A stretch of 64,000 nt of DNA from Whitmania pigra (GCA_021613335.1 JAJTWR010000074.1:62001-126000); one strand, 5' to 3'. Shown: positions 37,770-48,079, counted from the stretch's first letter. Program-made: numbers and translations. Notes: generated from the sequence alone by a model not told the origin.

Positions 37770-38501
37770 ATGGATCGTAAAACCCGACGTCGCGTTGACA
37801 CAAGAAAGGACGGCCATCCGCCATCCTCCCCTAAAGCAAAAGCTCTCTCGCGCGAGGAAAAAGCAGAGGTAAACAGGCGGGCTCTCTTGGATGCCGCGGC
37901 TAAGGTCATTGGCGAACATGGCTATACGAAAGCCTCGATCGCGCGGATCACCCAGCGCGCGGGCCTTGCCCAGGGGACCTTCTACCTCTATTTCGAGTCC
38001 CGGCAGGCATTGTTCGACGTTCTGTTACCCGAAATGGGTGAACGGATGCTGAAATTCGTCGCAACCAAAGTGGCGGCGCGCGGGGACATTATCGAGGTGG
38101 AACGGCGCGGCTTTCGAGCCTTCTTTGACTATCTGGCCGATGAGCCGTCCTTCTTCCGGGTGCTGAACGAGGCCGAAACCCACGCTCCGCAAGGCTATGC
38201 CAAACATTTCAGCCTTTTGTGCCGACGATACATGGCTTCGTTGCAACGCAGCAGCATGAAGGGGGAACTCCCCGATTTCAATACAGAAGAGCTGGAGGTG
38301 ATCGTCTATATCCTGATGGCCGCACGGAGCTATCTTTACCTGCGTTATTCCAAACAGGAGGACGGCCCGCATCCCATGCCTGACTGGGTCATAGAAACTT
38401 TCGTAAAATTCATCAGCGGCGGTTTCCTGCAGGGTCGCAGCGCGTTGAACGCTCCGCCGGAGAAGAAACGAATGCCGTCGCTTGACGATCGTGACCGCTG
38501 A
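37770..38501 (+). CDS. TetR family transcriptional regulator
   Basis: TetR repressor, 243 residues. The helix-turn-helix AKVIGEHGYTKASIARITQR and AGLAQGTFYLYFESRQALFD lies at about residues 40-80, after a long basic N-terminal tail. The C-terminal ligand domain is of the FadR/AcrR sort. It lies 160 bp after livF on the same strand and probably controls the catabolic and transport operon through an acyl-CoA ligand, which is inference. A GTG at 37698 would add 24 residues. Confidence 0.87.
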   Translation: MDRKTRRRVDTRKDGHPPSSPKAKALSREEKAEVNRRALLDAAAKVIGEHGYTKASIARITQRAGLAQGTFYLYFESRQALFDVLLPEMGERMLKFVATKVAARGDIIEVERRGFRAFFDYLADEPSFFRVLNEAETHAPQGYAKHFSLLCRRYMASLQRSSMKGELPDFNTEELEVIVYILMAARSYLYLRYSKQEDGPHPMPDWVIETFVKFISGGFLQGRSALNAPPEKKRMPSLDDRDR

Positions 38502-38594
38502 GCGGTCCTCATGTCCGGCATGGAACGGCTTGGCTGTTCGGACTTCTTTCGTTCCGTTTGGCCGGATTGCCGCATCGCGCCGGAACGGCCGCAA

Positions 38595-39122
38595 TCAAGC
38601 CGCTTTCTTCACGCAGCCTCGAACCGCCCTCCAAGGAGCAACGATGCCCGATACCCCGCTCAAGGCGCCCTTGACCAGCTCCAGACACAAGACCCGTTCG
38701 GGGTTTTCACGCAAAACGGTCAAGCCGAGCGGCGTTGCGGGCTGAAAGTGAAAGCGTTTATAATAATCGCGATCGCCAACCAGCACAATCAACCGATGAC
38801 CGGCCGCGGCAGCCATATCGATCCCTTGCCACATCAAGCTCGAACCGATCCGCCCCTTGCGCAAGGCGCTCTCGACGGCAACCGGTCCCAGCAGCAAAGC
38901 CGGGGTCCGTTTTACGCCGATCGCGATGGGCCAGAAACGCAAAGTGCCAACCGCGCAACCAGTCTCATTCAGCCGGGCGGTCAGGCACAGAGCTCGTACC
39001 GGCGGGACATTCTCGCGAAAGCGGTAAGAGGTTTTCCGGCGCCGCTCAAGGCCAAAAGAGCGGTCGAGCAAGGCTTCGATGTTGGCCGAATCCTCCGGCC
39101 GCTCAGTGGTGATGACATACAT
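38595..39122 (-). CDS. GNAT family N-acetyltransferase
   Basis: About 175 residues. Acetyl-CoA-binding segment LLLGPVAVESALRKGRIGSS with the R/Q-x-x-G-x-G/A loop form; VLVGDRDYYKRFHFQPAT is the YhbS-like C-terminal motif. Likely a YhbS-type acetyltransferase; target unknown. Convergent with the TetR gene. Confidence 0.86.
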   Translation of the reverse strand: MYVITTERPEDSANIEALLDRSFGLERRRKTSYRFRENVPPVRALCLTARLNETGCAVGTLRFWPIAIGVKRTPALLLGPVAVESALRKGRIGSSLMWQGIDMAAAAGHRLIVLVGDRDYYKRFHFQPATPLGLTVLRENPERVLCLELVKGALSGVSGIVAPWRAVRGCVKKAA

Positions 39123-39498
39123 GTGAAATCGATCTCGGCATGATTGAGGGCAAAAACATCCCTGCGAGCAGGGTGTACGCTGCCGAGATTTCGACCTAGG
39201 GGCGCTACCCTTGGAAACTGTCGAACCTGCGCGCAGCGACGCTTGCGGCCTGAGGCCGGTCGATCGTCCGTCGTCGCTGCTGCAAGGCGATAAACACCAC
39301 GGTTGACGCTCCGAATGCGAGGCGTTGGTGAGATATCATATTTCCCGAGGGCGTCAACGGTTTATTTTATGGCGAATGTCGCGCGAAATGCCAAAAGGCG
39401 CGCTATTTTCTGTTACCTTGACGCGGTGAATGTGTAATCTCTCAACCCTCGATATCGCACATGGGGATTGGGCGAGGGTGGAGAGCAGAGGTCGCATC
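39123..39498. other. intergenic region upstream of aroG
   Basis: About 375 bp. It holds a small CCCTGCGAGCAGGG hairpin at 39152-39170 or so and AT-rich patches near 39340-39370, but no convincing gene or attributable riboswitch. Confidence 0.4.
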
Positions 39499-40875
39499 AT
39501 GCCAGGCAAATGGAGCGTCGATAGTTGGCGAGGCAAACCCATTCGTCAGGCGCCGGTTTATCTGGATGAAGACGCCCTAGCGGCGGTCGAAGCCAGGCTG
39601 TGCGGTTTTCCGCCTCTGGTCTTTGCCGGAGAAGCCCGTAATCTGAAGTCTGCCCTGGCCGACGTCGCCGCCGGCAAGGCTTTCATGCTGCAAGGCGGCG
39701 ATTGCGCGGAAAGTTTCAGCGAATTCATGCCAACAAGATCCGCGATACGTTTCGCGTGCTGTTGCAGATGGCGGTGATCATGACCTTTGCCAGCGCCATG
39801 CCGGTGGTCAAGATTGGACGCATCGCCGGCCAATTCGCCAAGCCGCGGTCGGAAGACAGCGAAAATCGTGACGGCGCGATTTTGCCCAGCTATCGCGGCG
39901 ATATCGTCAACGGCATCGATTTCACCGCCGAAGCCCGCAATCCCGATCCGCAGCGCCTGATCGAAGCGTACAGCCAGTCAGCCGCGACGCAGAACCTGCT
40001 GCGCGCTTTTGCCCAGGGCGGTTATGCCGATCTGCACAAGGTGCGCGATTGGGTGCTGGATTTCGTTGCCGATAGTCCCCGCTGGCGAACGTTATCGCGA
40101 ATTGGCCAACCGTATCGACGATTGCCTGGCCTTCATGGCCGCTTGCGGCTTAACCCCGAAAACGACCCCGCAGCTAAAGGAAACCGATTTCTATACCAGC
40201 CATGAGGCGCTGCTGCTGGGCTATGAGCAGGCTTTGACGCGGATCGATAGTCTGACGGGCGAATATTACGATTGCTCGGCTCATTTCTTGTGGATCGGCG
40301 ATCGTACCCGCCAACTCGACGGCGCCCATGTCGAATTCATGCGCGGGATCAACAACCCGATCGGGATGAAGGTCGGTCCCGGTATGCAGCCAGACGATCT
40401 GTTGCATCTGATCGACCGGCTGAACCCGGCCAACGAACCGGGCCGGCTGACCTTGATCGCCCGTATGGGCGCCAGCAAAATCGAACAGCATCTGCCGCCG
40501 CTCCTGCGCGCTGTGGAGCGTGAGGGGCGAGCGGTCGTGTGGGTCAGCGATCCGATGCACGGCAATACCGTCAAGGCGGCCAGCGGCTTCAAAACCCGAC
40601 CGTTCGACGCTATCGTTTCAGAGGTAAAACGCTTTTTCGAGATCCATCGCGGCGAGGGAACGCATGCCGGCGGCGTGCATTTGGAACTGACCGGCCAGGA
40701 TGTCACCGAATGTATCGGCGGCGCTCAGGCAATCGAGGCGTCCGGTCTGGCCGACCGCTATCATACTTTGTGCGACCCGCGCTTGAACGGCGCCCAGGGA
40801 ATCGAGCTGGCCTTTCTGGTTGCCGAGGCTTTGAAACGAGAGCGTTTGCAAGCGCGCCTGGTTGCCGCCGATTGA
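39499..40875 (+). pseudogene. aroG: class II 3-deoxy-7-phosphoheptulonate synthase, two compensating frameshifts
   Basis: First enzyme of aromatic amino-acid synthesis (PEP plus erythrose-4-phosphate), plant-like class II, about 458 residues when joined. Start [19 protein letters not shown] at 39499. [15 protein letters not shown] is broken by a missing base near 39726, and the next frame has [37 protein letters not shown]. An extra base in the four-C run at 40076-40079 returns to the first frame before [33 protein letters not shown] and CIGGAQAI are intact. Both shifts are single bases. Confidence 0.88.
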
Positions 40876-40895
40876 TTGACTGTTTCAGGAGTGCG

Positions 40896-42032
40896 ATGAT
40901 GCCCGTCGAGGTCAATCTGGTCGATATCCCTCAACGCACCGACGCTTATTTCCTGCGAACCAAGCAGGTGGTGGCGCATTTTGGCGATGTGCCGGTCACT
41001 TACGTTGTGTTCATGCGTCGTCCGGTGGTGTTCACCCCGCGTTTTGCTGTTTCCTGGTTGGAGCAGGTGGCCGCGGCGCGCGGCGCGCCGGTTGCCATCG
41101 ATCTTGCTTATCGGGAGGGCGACTGGGTTGGGGCGGGCGAACCGCTTTTCTATTACACTGGCTCGTTCCATCATCTGGTCGATCTGGAAACCCAGCTGCT
41201 GCAGAAAGTTGGGGCGGCGTGCGTTGCGGCCTACAATGCTTACACCATGTGCGTCGATCTGCCGAAAGTGGCTTTCATGGCCATGGACGCTCGCCATTGT
41301 ACCGGGGCGGAAATGGCCGAGATGATGGCCTATGCCGCGCGAGTTGGATCGGATGCCGCCAAAAAGGCGGTCAACGCTGTCGGTTTCATTGGCAATGCCA
41401 ACGCGGCGACCGCCGGTTATTTCGGTAACGCTTGCGGGCTTGGCACCATGCCCCACGCTCTGATCGGCTATGCCGGTTCGACGGTGCGGGCGGCTGAAAT
41501 GTACCACGAAGCCTTCCCGGATGCCGAGCTGGTGGTGTTGAGCGATTATTACGGTCGTGAAATAACCGATTCCCTGGCGGTTTGCCGACGCTTTCCCGAT
41601 TTGGCCGCGGCCGGGCGCATCTCCTTGCGGCTCGATACTCATGGCGGCCGTTTCATCGAAGGGCTGGATACCAACAGTTCGTACGCCGTGCTGGCCCGCC
41701 ATGCGCCGCTGACCATCCGCGGGTACCGCACAGAGGCGGAATTGCGCCATTTGGTTGGCACCGGCGTATCGGCGGCGGCGATTTTTCACCTGCGCCAGGC
41801 GCTGGACCAGGCGGGATACAGCAAGGTTCGAATCGTTGCCTCATCTGGTTTTGGCCCGGCTAAATGCAAAACCATGGCGGTAGCCAACGCGCCGATCGAT
41901 GTCATCGGGACGGGCAGTTACTTGCCCGAGAATTGGGTGGAGACTTACGCTACCGCCGACATCATCGCCTATGACGGTCAACCAAGGGTCAAGGTCGGAC
42001 GCGAATTCCTGCTTGCCAAGCCGGTCCGGTAA
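40896..42032 (+). CDS. pncB: nicotinate phosphoribosyltransferase family protein
   Basis: NAD salvage enzyme of about 378 residues. The start is one of two adjacent ATGs at 40896 and 40899. VNLVDIPQRTDAYFLRTKQV, DLPKVAFMAMDARHCTGAEM, VGFIGNANAATAGYFGNACG and TMPHALIGYAGS contain the PRTase-fold phosphate and PRPP contacts, with LDTHGGRFIEGLD later. Intact, although both neighbouring genes of this group carry frameshifts. 20 bp after aroG. Confidence 0.86.
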   Translation: MMPVEVNLVDIPQRTDAYFLRTKQVVAHFGDVPVTYVVFMRRPVVFTPRFAVSWLEQVAAARGAPVAIDLAYREGDWVGAGEPLFYYTGSFHHLVDLETQLLQKVGAACVAAYNAYTMCVDLPKVAFMAMDARHCTGAEMAEMMAYAARVGSDAAKKAVNAVGFIGNANAATAGYFGNACGLGTMPHALIGYAGSTVRAAEMYHEAFPDAELVVLSDYYGREITDSLAVCRRFPDLAAAGRISLRLDTHGGRFIEGLDTNSSYAVLARHAPLTIRGYRTEAELRHLVGTGVSAAAIFHLRQALDQAGYSKVRIVASSGFGPAKCKTMAVANAPIDVIGTGSYLPENWVETYATADIIAYDGQPRVKVGREFLLAKPVR

Positions 42033-42050
42033 AATGGGAAGCCCCGAAGA

Positions 42051-43418
42051 ATGCCCTTGACCGTCTACAACACATTGTCCCGCCGAAAAGAACGGTTCGC
42101 GCCGCAATCGCCGGAGCGGGTGACGATGTATGTTTGCGGCCCAACCGTGTACGATTTCGCCCATCTTGGCAATGCCAGGCCGGCGATTGTGTTCGATACG
42201 CTTTACCGGTTGCTGCGCAGGGAATATCCGTGCGTCACCTATGTGCGCAACATCACCGATGTCGATGACAAGATCAATGCCGCGGCGGCGGCCAATGGCG
42301 AGAGCATCCAGGATCTGACCGCCCGCACCGAAGCTTATTATCTGGCTGACATGGATGCGTTGAACGTGCTGCGCCCGGACGCGCAACCGCGGGTCACGGA
42401 TCATATTCCAGATATTATTTCGTTTGTGCGGCGATTGCTCGATCTCGGCTATGCCTATGAGGCTCAGGGGCATGTGCTGTTTGCGGTTACGTCGATAGCC
42501 GATTATGGCAAGCTGTCGGGGCGCAGTCTGGAGGATATGCTGGCCGGGGCGCGGGTGGATGTGGCGCCCTATAAGCGCTATCCAGGCGATTTCGTCTTGT
42601 GGAAACCGTCTTCTCGCGAGTTGCCGGGGTGGGACAGCCCATGGGGCCGCGGGCGGCCGGGCTGGCATATCGAATGCTCGGCGATGAGCAAACGCCATCT
42701 AGGCGAGACCATCGACATTCACGGCGGCGGGAGCGACCTGGTTTTCCCGCATCATGAGAATGAACTGGCGCAAAGCACCGGCGCTCATGGCGGCAAGACC
42801 TATGCCCGTTATTGGATGCATAACGGCATGGTAACGGTCGATGGCGAGAAAATGTCCAAAAGCCTGGGAAATTTTTTCACCGTCCGCGATGTGCTTCACC
42901 AAGCGCCGGGCGAGGCTATTCGTTTTTTTATGCTGTCGACCCACTACCGGCAGGCGATCGATTGGACGCAGGCGGGCCTGGCCCGGGCAAAGCAGGCGCT
43001 GGACCGGTGTTACCTGGCATTGCGCCGGGTCAAGGAGATCTCGGCCGGCAGACAACCGATCCCGCCGGAGGTTGAGGCTGCGCTGGAGGACGATCTCAAT
43101 ACACCGCTGGCCATCAGCCTGCTGCATGCGACCGTCACCGACCTGAACATCGCCCGGGATGCCGCCCGGCAAGCGGCATTGAAGGGGCAGATCCTGGCAA
43201 TTGGCGAGATTCTCGGTCTGTTGCATCGAGATCCAGATGTCTGGCTGGCGGGACAGGGGAACGATCGGGCGGAAATCGCGGCGGCGATCGCAGCGCGGGC
43301 GGCGGCGCGCTTGGCGAGGAATTTCGCCGAAGCCGACCGTATCCGCCAGGCATTGGCGGATCGGGGTATTGTGCTGGAAGACGGGCCGAAAGAAACCGTG
43401 TGGCGGCGGATCGATTGA
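42051..43418 (+). CDS. cysS: cysteinyl-tRNA synthetase
   Basis: Class I aminoacyl-tRNA synthetase, 455 residues. [15 protein letters not shown] near residues 28-42 contains the HIGH equivalent and a zinc-binding Cys; the KMSKS motif [11 protein letters not shown] is near 264. [15 protein letters not shown] and [17 protein letters not shown] carry the other zinc ligands. Intact and full length. Same-strand neighbour of pncB and cimA. Confidence 0.95.
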   Translation: MPLTVYNTLSRRKERFAPQSPERVTMYVCGPTVYDFAHLGNARPAIVFDTLYRLLRREYPCVTYVRNITDVDDKINAAAAANGESIQDLTARTEAYYLADMDALNVLRPDAQPRVTDHIPDIISFVRRLLDLGYAYEAQGHVLFAVTSIADYGKLSGRSLEDMLAGARVDVAPYKRYPGDFVLWKPSSRELPGWDSPWGRGRPGWHIECSAMSKRHLGETIDIHGGGSDLVFPHHENELAQSTGAHGGKTYARYWMHNGMVTVDGEKMSKSLGNFFTVRDVLHQAPGEAIRFFMLSTHYRQAIDWTQAGLARAKQALDRCYLALRRVKEISAGRQPIPPEVEAALEDDLNTPLAISLLHATVTDLNIARDAARQAALKGQILAIGEILGLLHRDPDVWLAGQGNDRAEIAAAIAARAAARLARNFAEADRIRQALADRGIVLEDGPKETVWRRID

Positions 43419-43432
43419 CAGAGGTGAGGGCG

Positions 43433-45036
43433 ATGGCGGGCGAGCGGGTTTATCTTTACGATTCCACCTTGCGCGATGGCGCGCAGACATATGGGGTGGA
43501 TTTTTCCGTTGCCGACAAGCAGGCGATTGCCCAGGCGCTCGATCGATTGGGGATCGATTACGCCGAAGGCGGCTGGCCGGGGGCCAATCCGACCGACGAC
43601 GCTTTTTTTCGCCCGCGCGCCGCGCTTGCACCGCACGCGCCTTTCAGCTTTCGGCATGACCCGCCGGCCTGGGCGCAGCGCTGGCAACGATCCAGGGCTG
43701 GCCGGGCTGATCGATAGCGGCGCCAGGGTGGTTTGTCTGGTCGGCAAAAGCTGGGATTTCCAGGTCGATGTCGCTCTTGGGATCGAGCGCTCGGAGAATG
43801 TCGCCATGATCGGCGACAGCATCGCCCATCTGGTGGCGCGCGGTCGGGAGGCGATCTTCGATGCCGAACATTTCTTCGATGGCTATCGCGCCAATCCGGC
43901 TTATGCCATGGCGTGTTTGCAGGCGGCTTACAGCGCCGGCGCGCGCTGGATCGTCTTGTGCGACACCAATGGCGGTTCGCTGCCACGGGATATCGAGCGC
44001 ATCGTTGCCGCGGTAACGCTTGAAATTCCCGGCGACCGGCTGGGGATCCATTGCCACAATGACAGCGAAACGGCGGTTGCCAATAGTTTGGCGGCGGTGC
44101 AGGCCGGGGTGCGGCAGGTACAAGGGACGCTGAACGGTTTGGGCGAGCGGTGCGGCAATGCCAATCTGATTTCGGTTTTACCGGCGTTGATGTTGAAAAT
44201 GGGCTACGATACCGGCGTCACCCGCGAGGGATTGGCGCAGTTGACGTCGATTTCGCACATGGTCGATGAGAGGCTGAACCGCGCGCCGTGGCGCCATGCT
44301 TGCTATGTTGGCGAGAGCGCCTTTGCCCATAAGGGCGGGCTGCATGTGTCGGCGGTGGAAAAAGATCCCAGCACCTACGAGCATGTGCCGCCGGAAGCGG
44401 TTGGCAACCGGCGCAAGATCCTGGTATCGGATCAGGCTGGGCGCTCGAACATCGTCAATCGCTGCCGCGATGCCGGCATCGACGTATCGGAGGGCGGCGA
44501 AGCCGTCGCCCGACTGGTCGAACTGGTCAAGAATCGTGAATATGAAGGCTATGCCTACGATGGCGCCGATGCCAGCTTCGAATTGCTTGCCCGGCGCAGC
44601 CTGGGTAAGATGCCGGTCTATTTTACCGTCAATTCGTTTCGCGTTATCGATGAGCGGCGCTGGAACGCGGTTGGCCATCTGGTGACTTTGTCAGAGGCAA
44701 CCATTCGCGTGACGGTCGAGGGCCGCCAGCAAATGACGGTTGCTGACGGCAACGGTCCGGTCGATGCGTTGGACGCCGCCTTGCGCAAGGCGCTCACCTC
44801 GATCTATCCGGTCTTGGGCGGTTTGCGGCTGGTCGATTACAAGGTGCGCATTCTCACCCCCCAGGATGCCACCAAGGCGGTTTACGCGGGTGATGATCGA
44901 AAGCCAGGATGAAAGCGGCGAACGTTGGAGTACCGTCGGGGTTTCGCCCAATATCATCGATGCTTCGTTCAACGCCTTGTACGATGCCATCACCTATAAA
45001 CTGTTTCGCGCCGCCGAATTGGAGCGAGCGGCGTGA
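43433..45036 (+). pseudogene. cimA: (R)-citramalate synthase, two frameshifts
   Basis: Condenses pyruvate and acetyl-CoA to citramalate, the start of a threonine-independent isoleucine route; about 535 residues when joined. GGTGAGGGCG precedes the ATG at 43433. [18 protein letters not shown] and [14 protein letters not shown] form the catalytic start. An extra T in the run 43603-43609 shifts the frame; the next has LVGKSWDFQVD, LCDTNGGSLP, GIHCHNDSETAVANS and GTLNGLGERCGNANL. An extra T at 44881-44883 shifts again before the C-terminal MIESQDESGERWSTVGVSPN. LeuA-dimer-type regulatory domain is present. Confidence 0.87.
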
Positions 45037-45801
45037 CCCAAGGCCAGCCGGCGATCATTTTGGTTGAAGCGCAGCTGGCGGAAAATATCGGCGCGGCGGC
45101 GCGCGCCATGCTCAATTTCGGTCTAAGCGCCATGCGCTTGGTGTCGCCTAGGCCGGAATGGCCCAACCAGCGGGCGGCGGCGGCGGCGGCCGGGGCGGAT
45201 GCGGTGTTGCGCCAGGCCGTCCTCTATCGCTCGACGCTAGAGGCCATTGCCGATTGCCAGCATGTTTATGCCGCTCTGCCAGGTCGCGCGATATGGTCAA
45301 GCGGGTGATCACGCCGGAACAAGCCGGGCGTGAACTGCGTTTGCACGCGGCGGCTGGCCGGCGGACGGCGTTATTGTTCGGCCCCGAGCGAACCGGGCTG
45401 GTCAATGACGATGTCGTCTTGTGCGATACGGTGATCGCGGCGCCTGTGAACCCCGAATTTTCGTCGCTCAACCTGGCCCAGGCGGTTTACTGGTGGCTTA
45501 TGAGTGGCGCCGCGCCAACGACGTCCTGGCGCCGGCTGACGAACGCGCCGCCGATTCGCCGGTCGCCGATAAGGGGCATGTGATGAGCTTTCTCTTGCGC
45601 TTGGAAAAGGAGCTGGATGCATGCGGTTTTTTGCGCGTGTCGCATATGCGCGCAGCGATGGTGCGTAATTTGCGTTGCCTGTTTACCCGCGCTCAGCCGA
45701 CCGATCAGGAGATTCGCACCTTGCACGGGGTGTTGACTGAATTAGTGACCAGACGATTGGAGCGGCATGCCGATGACGGGCCAGGGGCCGCGCTATCTTG
45801 A
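45033..45801 (+). pseudogene. trmJ: tRNA (Cm32/Um32) methyltransferase, two frameshifts
   Basis: SPOUT-fold enzyme that 2'-O-methylates position 32 of the tRNA anticodon loop; about 256 residues when joined. ILVEAQLAENIGAAARAMLN opens it. A missing base near 45275 leads from HVYAA to RSRDMVKRVITP. ALLFGPERTGLVNDDV and NPEFSSLNLAQAV are the SAM-binding knot. A missing T in the run 45486-45488 shifts to LLVAYEWRRAND and the C-terminal helix region. Its ATG overlaps the cimA stop by 4 nt. Confidence 0.86.
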
Positions 45802-45803
45802 GC

Positions 45804-45831
45804 TTGACGGCCGGTGCGGCGTCGTTATAGT
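45804..45831 (+). promoter_or_regulatory. probable promoter of rpsD
   Basis: TTGACG (45804-45809) and TATAGT (45826-45831) are separated by 16 bp, begin just after the trmJ stop and lie about 90 bp upstream of rpsD. Confidence 0.6.
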
Positions 45832-45919
45832 GCGCGCTTCTTACCGCGAGATGGCCTTTTGGCATCTGGCGACGGAAGGGTTCCGTCGCACGCGAGGACT
45901 CTTATCGTCAGAGTGAAGC

Positions 45920-46533
45920 ATGACCAAACGCGTGGAAGCCAAATAAAAATCAATCGCCGCTTGGGCGTTAATCTGTGGGGCCGCCCGAAGAGCCCGCTCA
46001 ATAGGCGCGATTATGGCCCAGGTCAACATGGCCAGCGCCGCAAGAAGCCGACCGATTACGGTTTGCAGCTGGCGGCCAAACAGCGGCTGAAGGGCTATTA
46101 CGGCAATATCGGCGAACGCCAGTTCCGTAAATATTATTTTGAGGCGATTCGCCGCCGCGGCGACACGTCGGAAAATCTGATCGAGCTTTTGGAACGGCGT
46201 CTGGATGCGGTGATCTATCGCATGAAATTTGCCATCACTCCCTTTGCCGCCCGCCAGCTGGTCAATCACGGTCATCTGCTGGTCAATGGCGCGCGCGTCA
46301 ACATCCCCTCCTATTTGGTGAAGGATGGCGATGTCATCGAGTTGCGCGCCAAGGCCAAGCAAATGGCGGTCGTGATCGAAGCGACCCAATCGTCGGAACG
46401 CGACGTGCCGGACTATGTTTCGGTCGATCATCACGCCATGAAAGGGTCCTTCGTCCGCGCGCCAAAGCTTTCCGACGTACCCTATCCAGTGCAGATGGAA
46501 CCGAATCTGGTCATCGAATTCTATTCGCGTTGA
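45920..46533 (+). CDS. rpsD: 30S ribosomal protein S4, frame break at codon 9
   Basis: Primary 16S-binding protein of the small subunit. The conserved alphaproteobacterial start MTKRVEAK is at 45920, but the ninth codon reads TAA. One base is missing from the expected Tyr codon. The next frame continues immediately with [33 protein letters not shown] and the S4 domain around [15 protein letters not shown] and [23 protein letters not shown] at 45913 keeps the whole downstream frame open with a non-homologous 10-residue start, so translation from there is possible. Total length is the usual 204-206. Confidence 0.93.
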
Positions 46534-46540
46534 GTTGTGT

Positions 46541-46567
46541 CGAGCCCTGGCTTCGGGCAAGGGCTCG
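46541..46567 (+). terminator. possible terminator hairpin after rpsD
   Basis: CGAGCCCT (46541-46548) pairs with AGGGCTCG (46560-46567) around an 11-nt loop, 8 bp after the stop. There is no T tract, so function is uncertain. Confidence 0.4.
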
Positions 46568-46614
46568 TCTCGCCAGGGCCGCTCTGCTCCTGGGCTGGTT
46601 GATCGGTCGTCCGT

Positions 46615-46792
46615 GAAAATCGCGGAACTCGCTTGCGCGAGGAGGATGCCTTGCTCGTCTGGCTGCATAAACAGAGCGTCCAGTTCGAGAATCTTACCGA
46701 CTCCATCGACACCGGCGCGCCGTTTCTTCTTTCACGTCATGGCCAACCTCGCCCGATGCTACGATTGGGTAATCGATTCTCGAGAGGGTGTC
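46615..46792 (+). other. unidentified coding-like fragment
   Basis: A frame without a start codon reads LREEDALLVWLHKQSVQFEN, then DTGAPFLLSRHGQPRP and MLRLGNRF. The composition is protein-like, but I do not recognise the family. It is probably the tail of a decayed gene at the edge of the accessory region. Confidence 0.25.
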
Positions 46793-46832
46793 ATGGCTGA
46801 AAAGCGGATTTGTATTGAAATAGAGATAACAA

Positions 46833-47716
46833 ATGAATAGTTCAGCCGCTATCGATGAAATCATTGCCAGTCGAGAACATGGGAGTCGTGAACAACCTTC
46901 TCACTATCGTTATATTTTCACCCTTTTTGGAATATACGGGCGACCTGCGGGTAAGGTGATTCCCGTCTCTGTGGTGGTTCGGCTGTTAGCTGAATTGGAC
47001 TGCGAACCATCAAGTGTCCGTTCTTCAATCTCCCGGTTGAAGTCAAGGGGGTGCTTATCAGTAAAAAAACCTCATTCGGTAGTGGATACGCACTCTCAGA
47101 AAGTCTTGAGCCACATATGCAAGTTGGCGACGAGCGGATATTTTCGCCTCGCCCTATGGGGATCAGCGATTCGTGGCTGCTAGTGTCATTTTCTGTACCG
47201 GAAAGCGAACGTCAGAATCGGTATAAGATTCGCGTCGGACTGTCTCGGATGGGATTTGGCACTGTAGGAGCAGGCCTGTATATCGGTCCGGCTCGTTTAG
47301 AGGCTGATGCCGTCGAGTACATTCGTGAGCATCAACTCTGGGAGTTTGTTGAGTTTTTCGTGTGTCAACCGAATGGCCTTGGCGATCTCCAAAAAAAAGT
47401 ATCGCGATGGTGGAACTTAGAGGTTCTTGGAAACGAATACAAGGGATTTGTAGATTTATATCAGCCCGATGTTCTCAGATGGCAGTCGAATTTACGTAAA
47501 GGTGCGGCAGCTGTTCGCGATGCATTTAAGGTTTACGTGCCAATGGTCACTCATTGGCGCAGGCTTCCATACCTGGATCCTGGCTTGCCTCTCGAACTGT
47601 TACCGACAAACTGGATTGGTACTCCTGCACGCAAGGTTTTTAGCGATCTGCATCGTATTCTAAACCCGCTTGCGGCGCGGTACGTTACCCAAGTGTTGAG
47701 GGAACATATCAGATAA
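46833..47716 (+). pseudogene. PaaX-family transcriptional regulator, one frameshift
   Basis: PaaX-like repressor, about 293 residues when joined. The N-terminal winged helix (FTLFGIYGRPAGKVIPVSVV, then VRSSISRLKSRG) breaks in the G run at about 47045-47049. One more G would lead to VLISKKTSFGSGYALSE, followed by the PaaX core ISDSWLLVSFSVPESERQNR, GFGTVGAGLYIGP and the C-terminal GLPLELLPTNWIGTPARKVF. PaaX regulates phenylacetate-type catabolism through a CoA ligand, but no paa genes are near. Base composition is more AT-rich than the flanks, suggesting transfer. Confidence 0.8.
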
Positions 47717-47830
47717 AAGCGAATCGCTTAACGGAAGCGAGTATCTGAGCGCCTCCAACACCCCCAACTCTAAAAATCGAGAGTCGATAAATTCAATGAG
47801 TTATGAGAGCGGAAAGTGAAAATTCAAAGG
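47717..47830. other. short AT-rich spacer after the PaaX-like gene
   Basis: About 110 bp without a recognisable gene, ending at an IS630 remnant. Confidence 0.4.
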
Positions 47831-48079
47831 TTATTTGGAGGCGCTCATCTCATCTGCGACTTTGACCCATTTCTAGGGCTTGGGATTTTCATTGCGCACC
47901 TCGATGAAAGCGAGGATATCGGTTTCGAATTCGGCTGCGACATGCAAAGGCCGACAATGTCTCTGGCACCGCTCCAACAGCGAACGCGGCGTTTTGCGCC
48001 GCCGAAGCCGAGCTTCGAGAAAACTCCGCTCATCGCCGCTCAATACGACAAAATCCGCCTGTCTACCCATCGCCAACAA
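47831..48079 (-). mobile_element. internally deleted IS630-family transposase
   Basis: The minus strand opens with GRQADFVVLSGDERSFLEAR then RRRKTPRSLLERC, the typical IS630 N-terminus. After about 40 residues it jumps to ILAFIEVRNENPKP, a TAG stop (47873-47875) in place of a conserved aromatic codon, then KWVKVADEMSASK, the IS630 C-terminus. The catalytic middle is gone. Confidence 0.68.
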
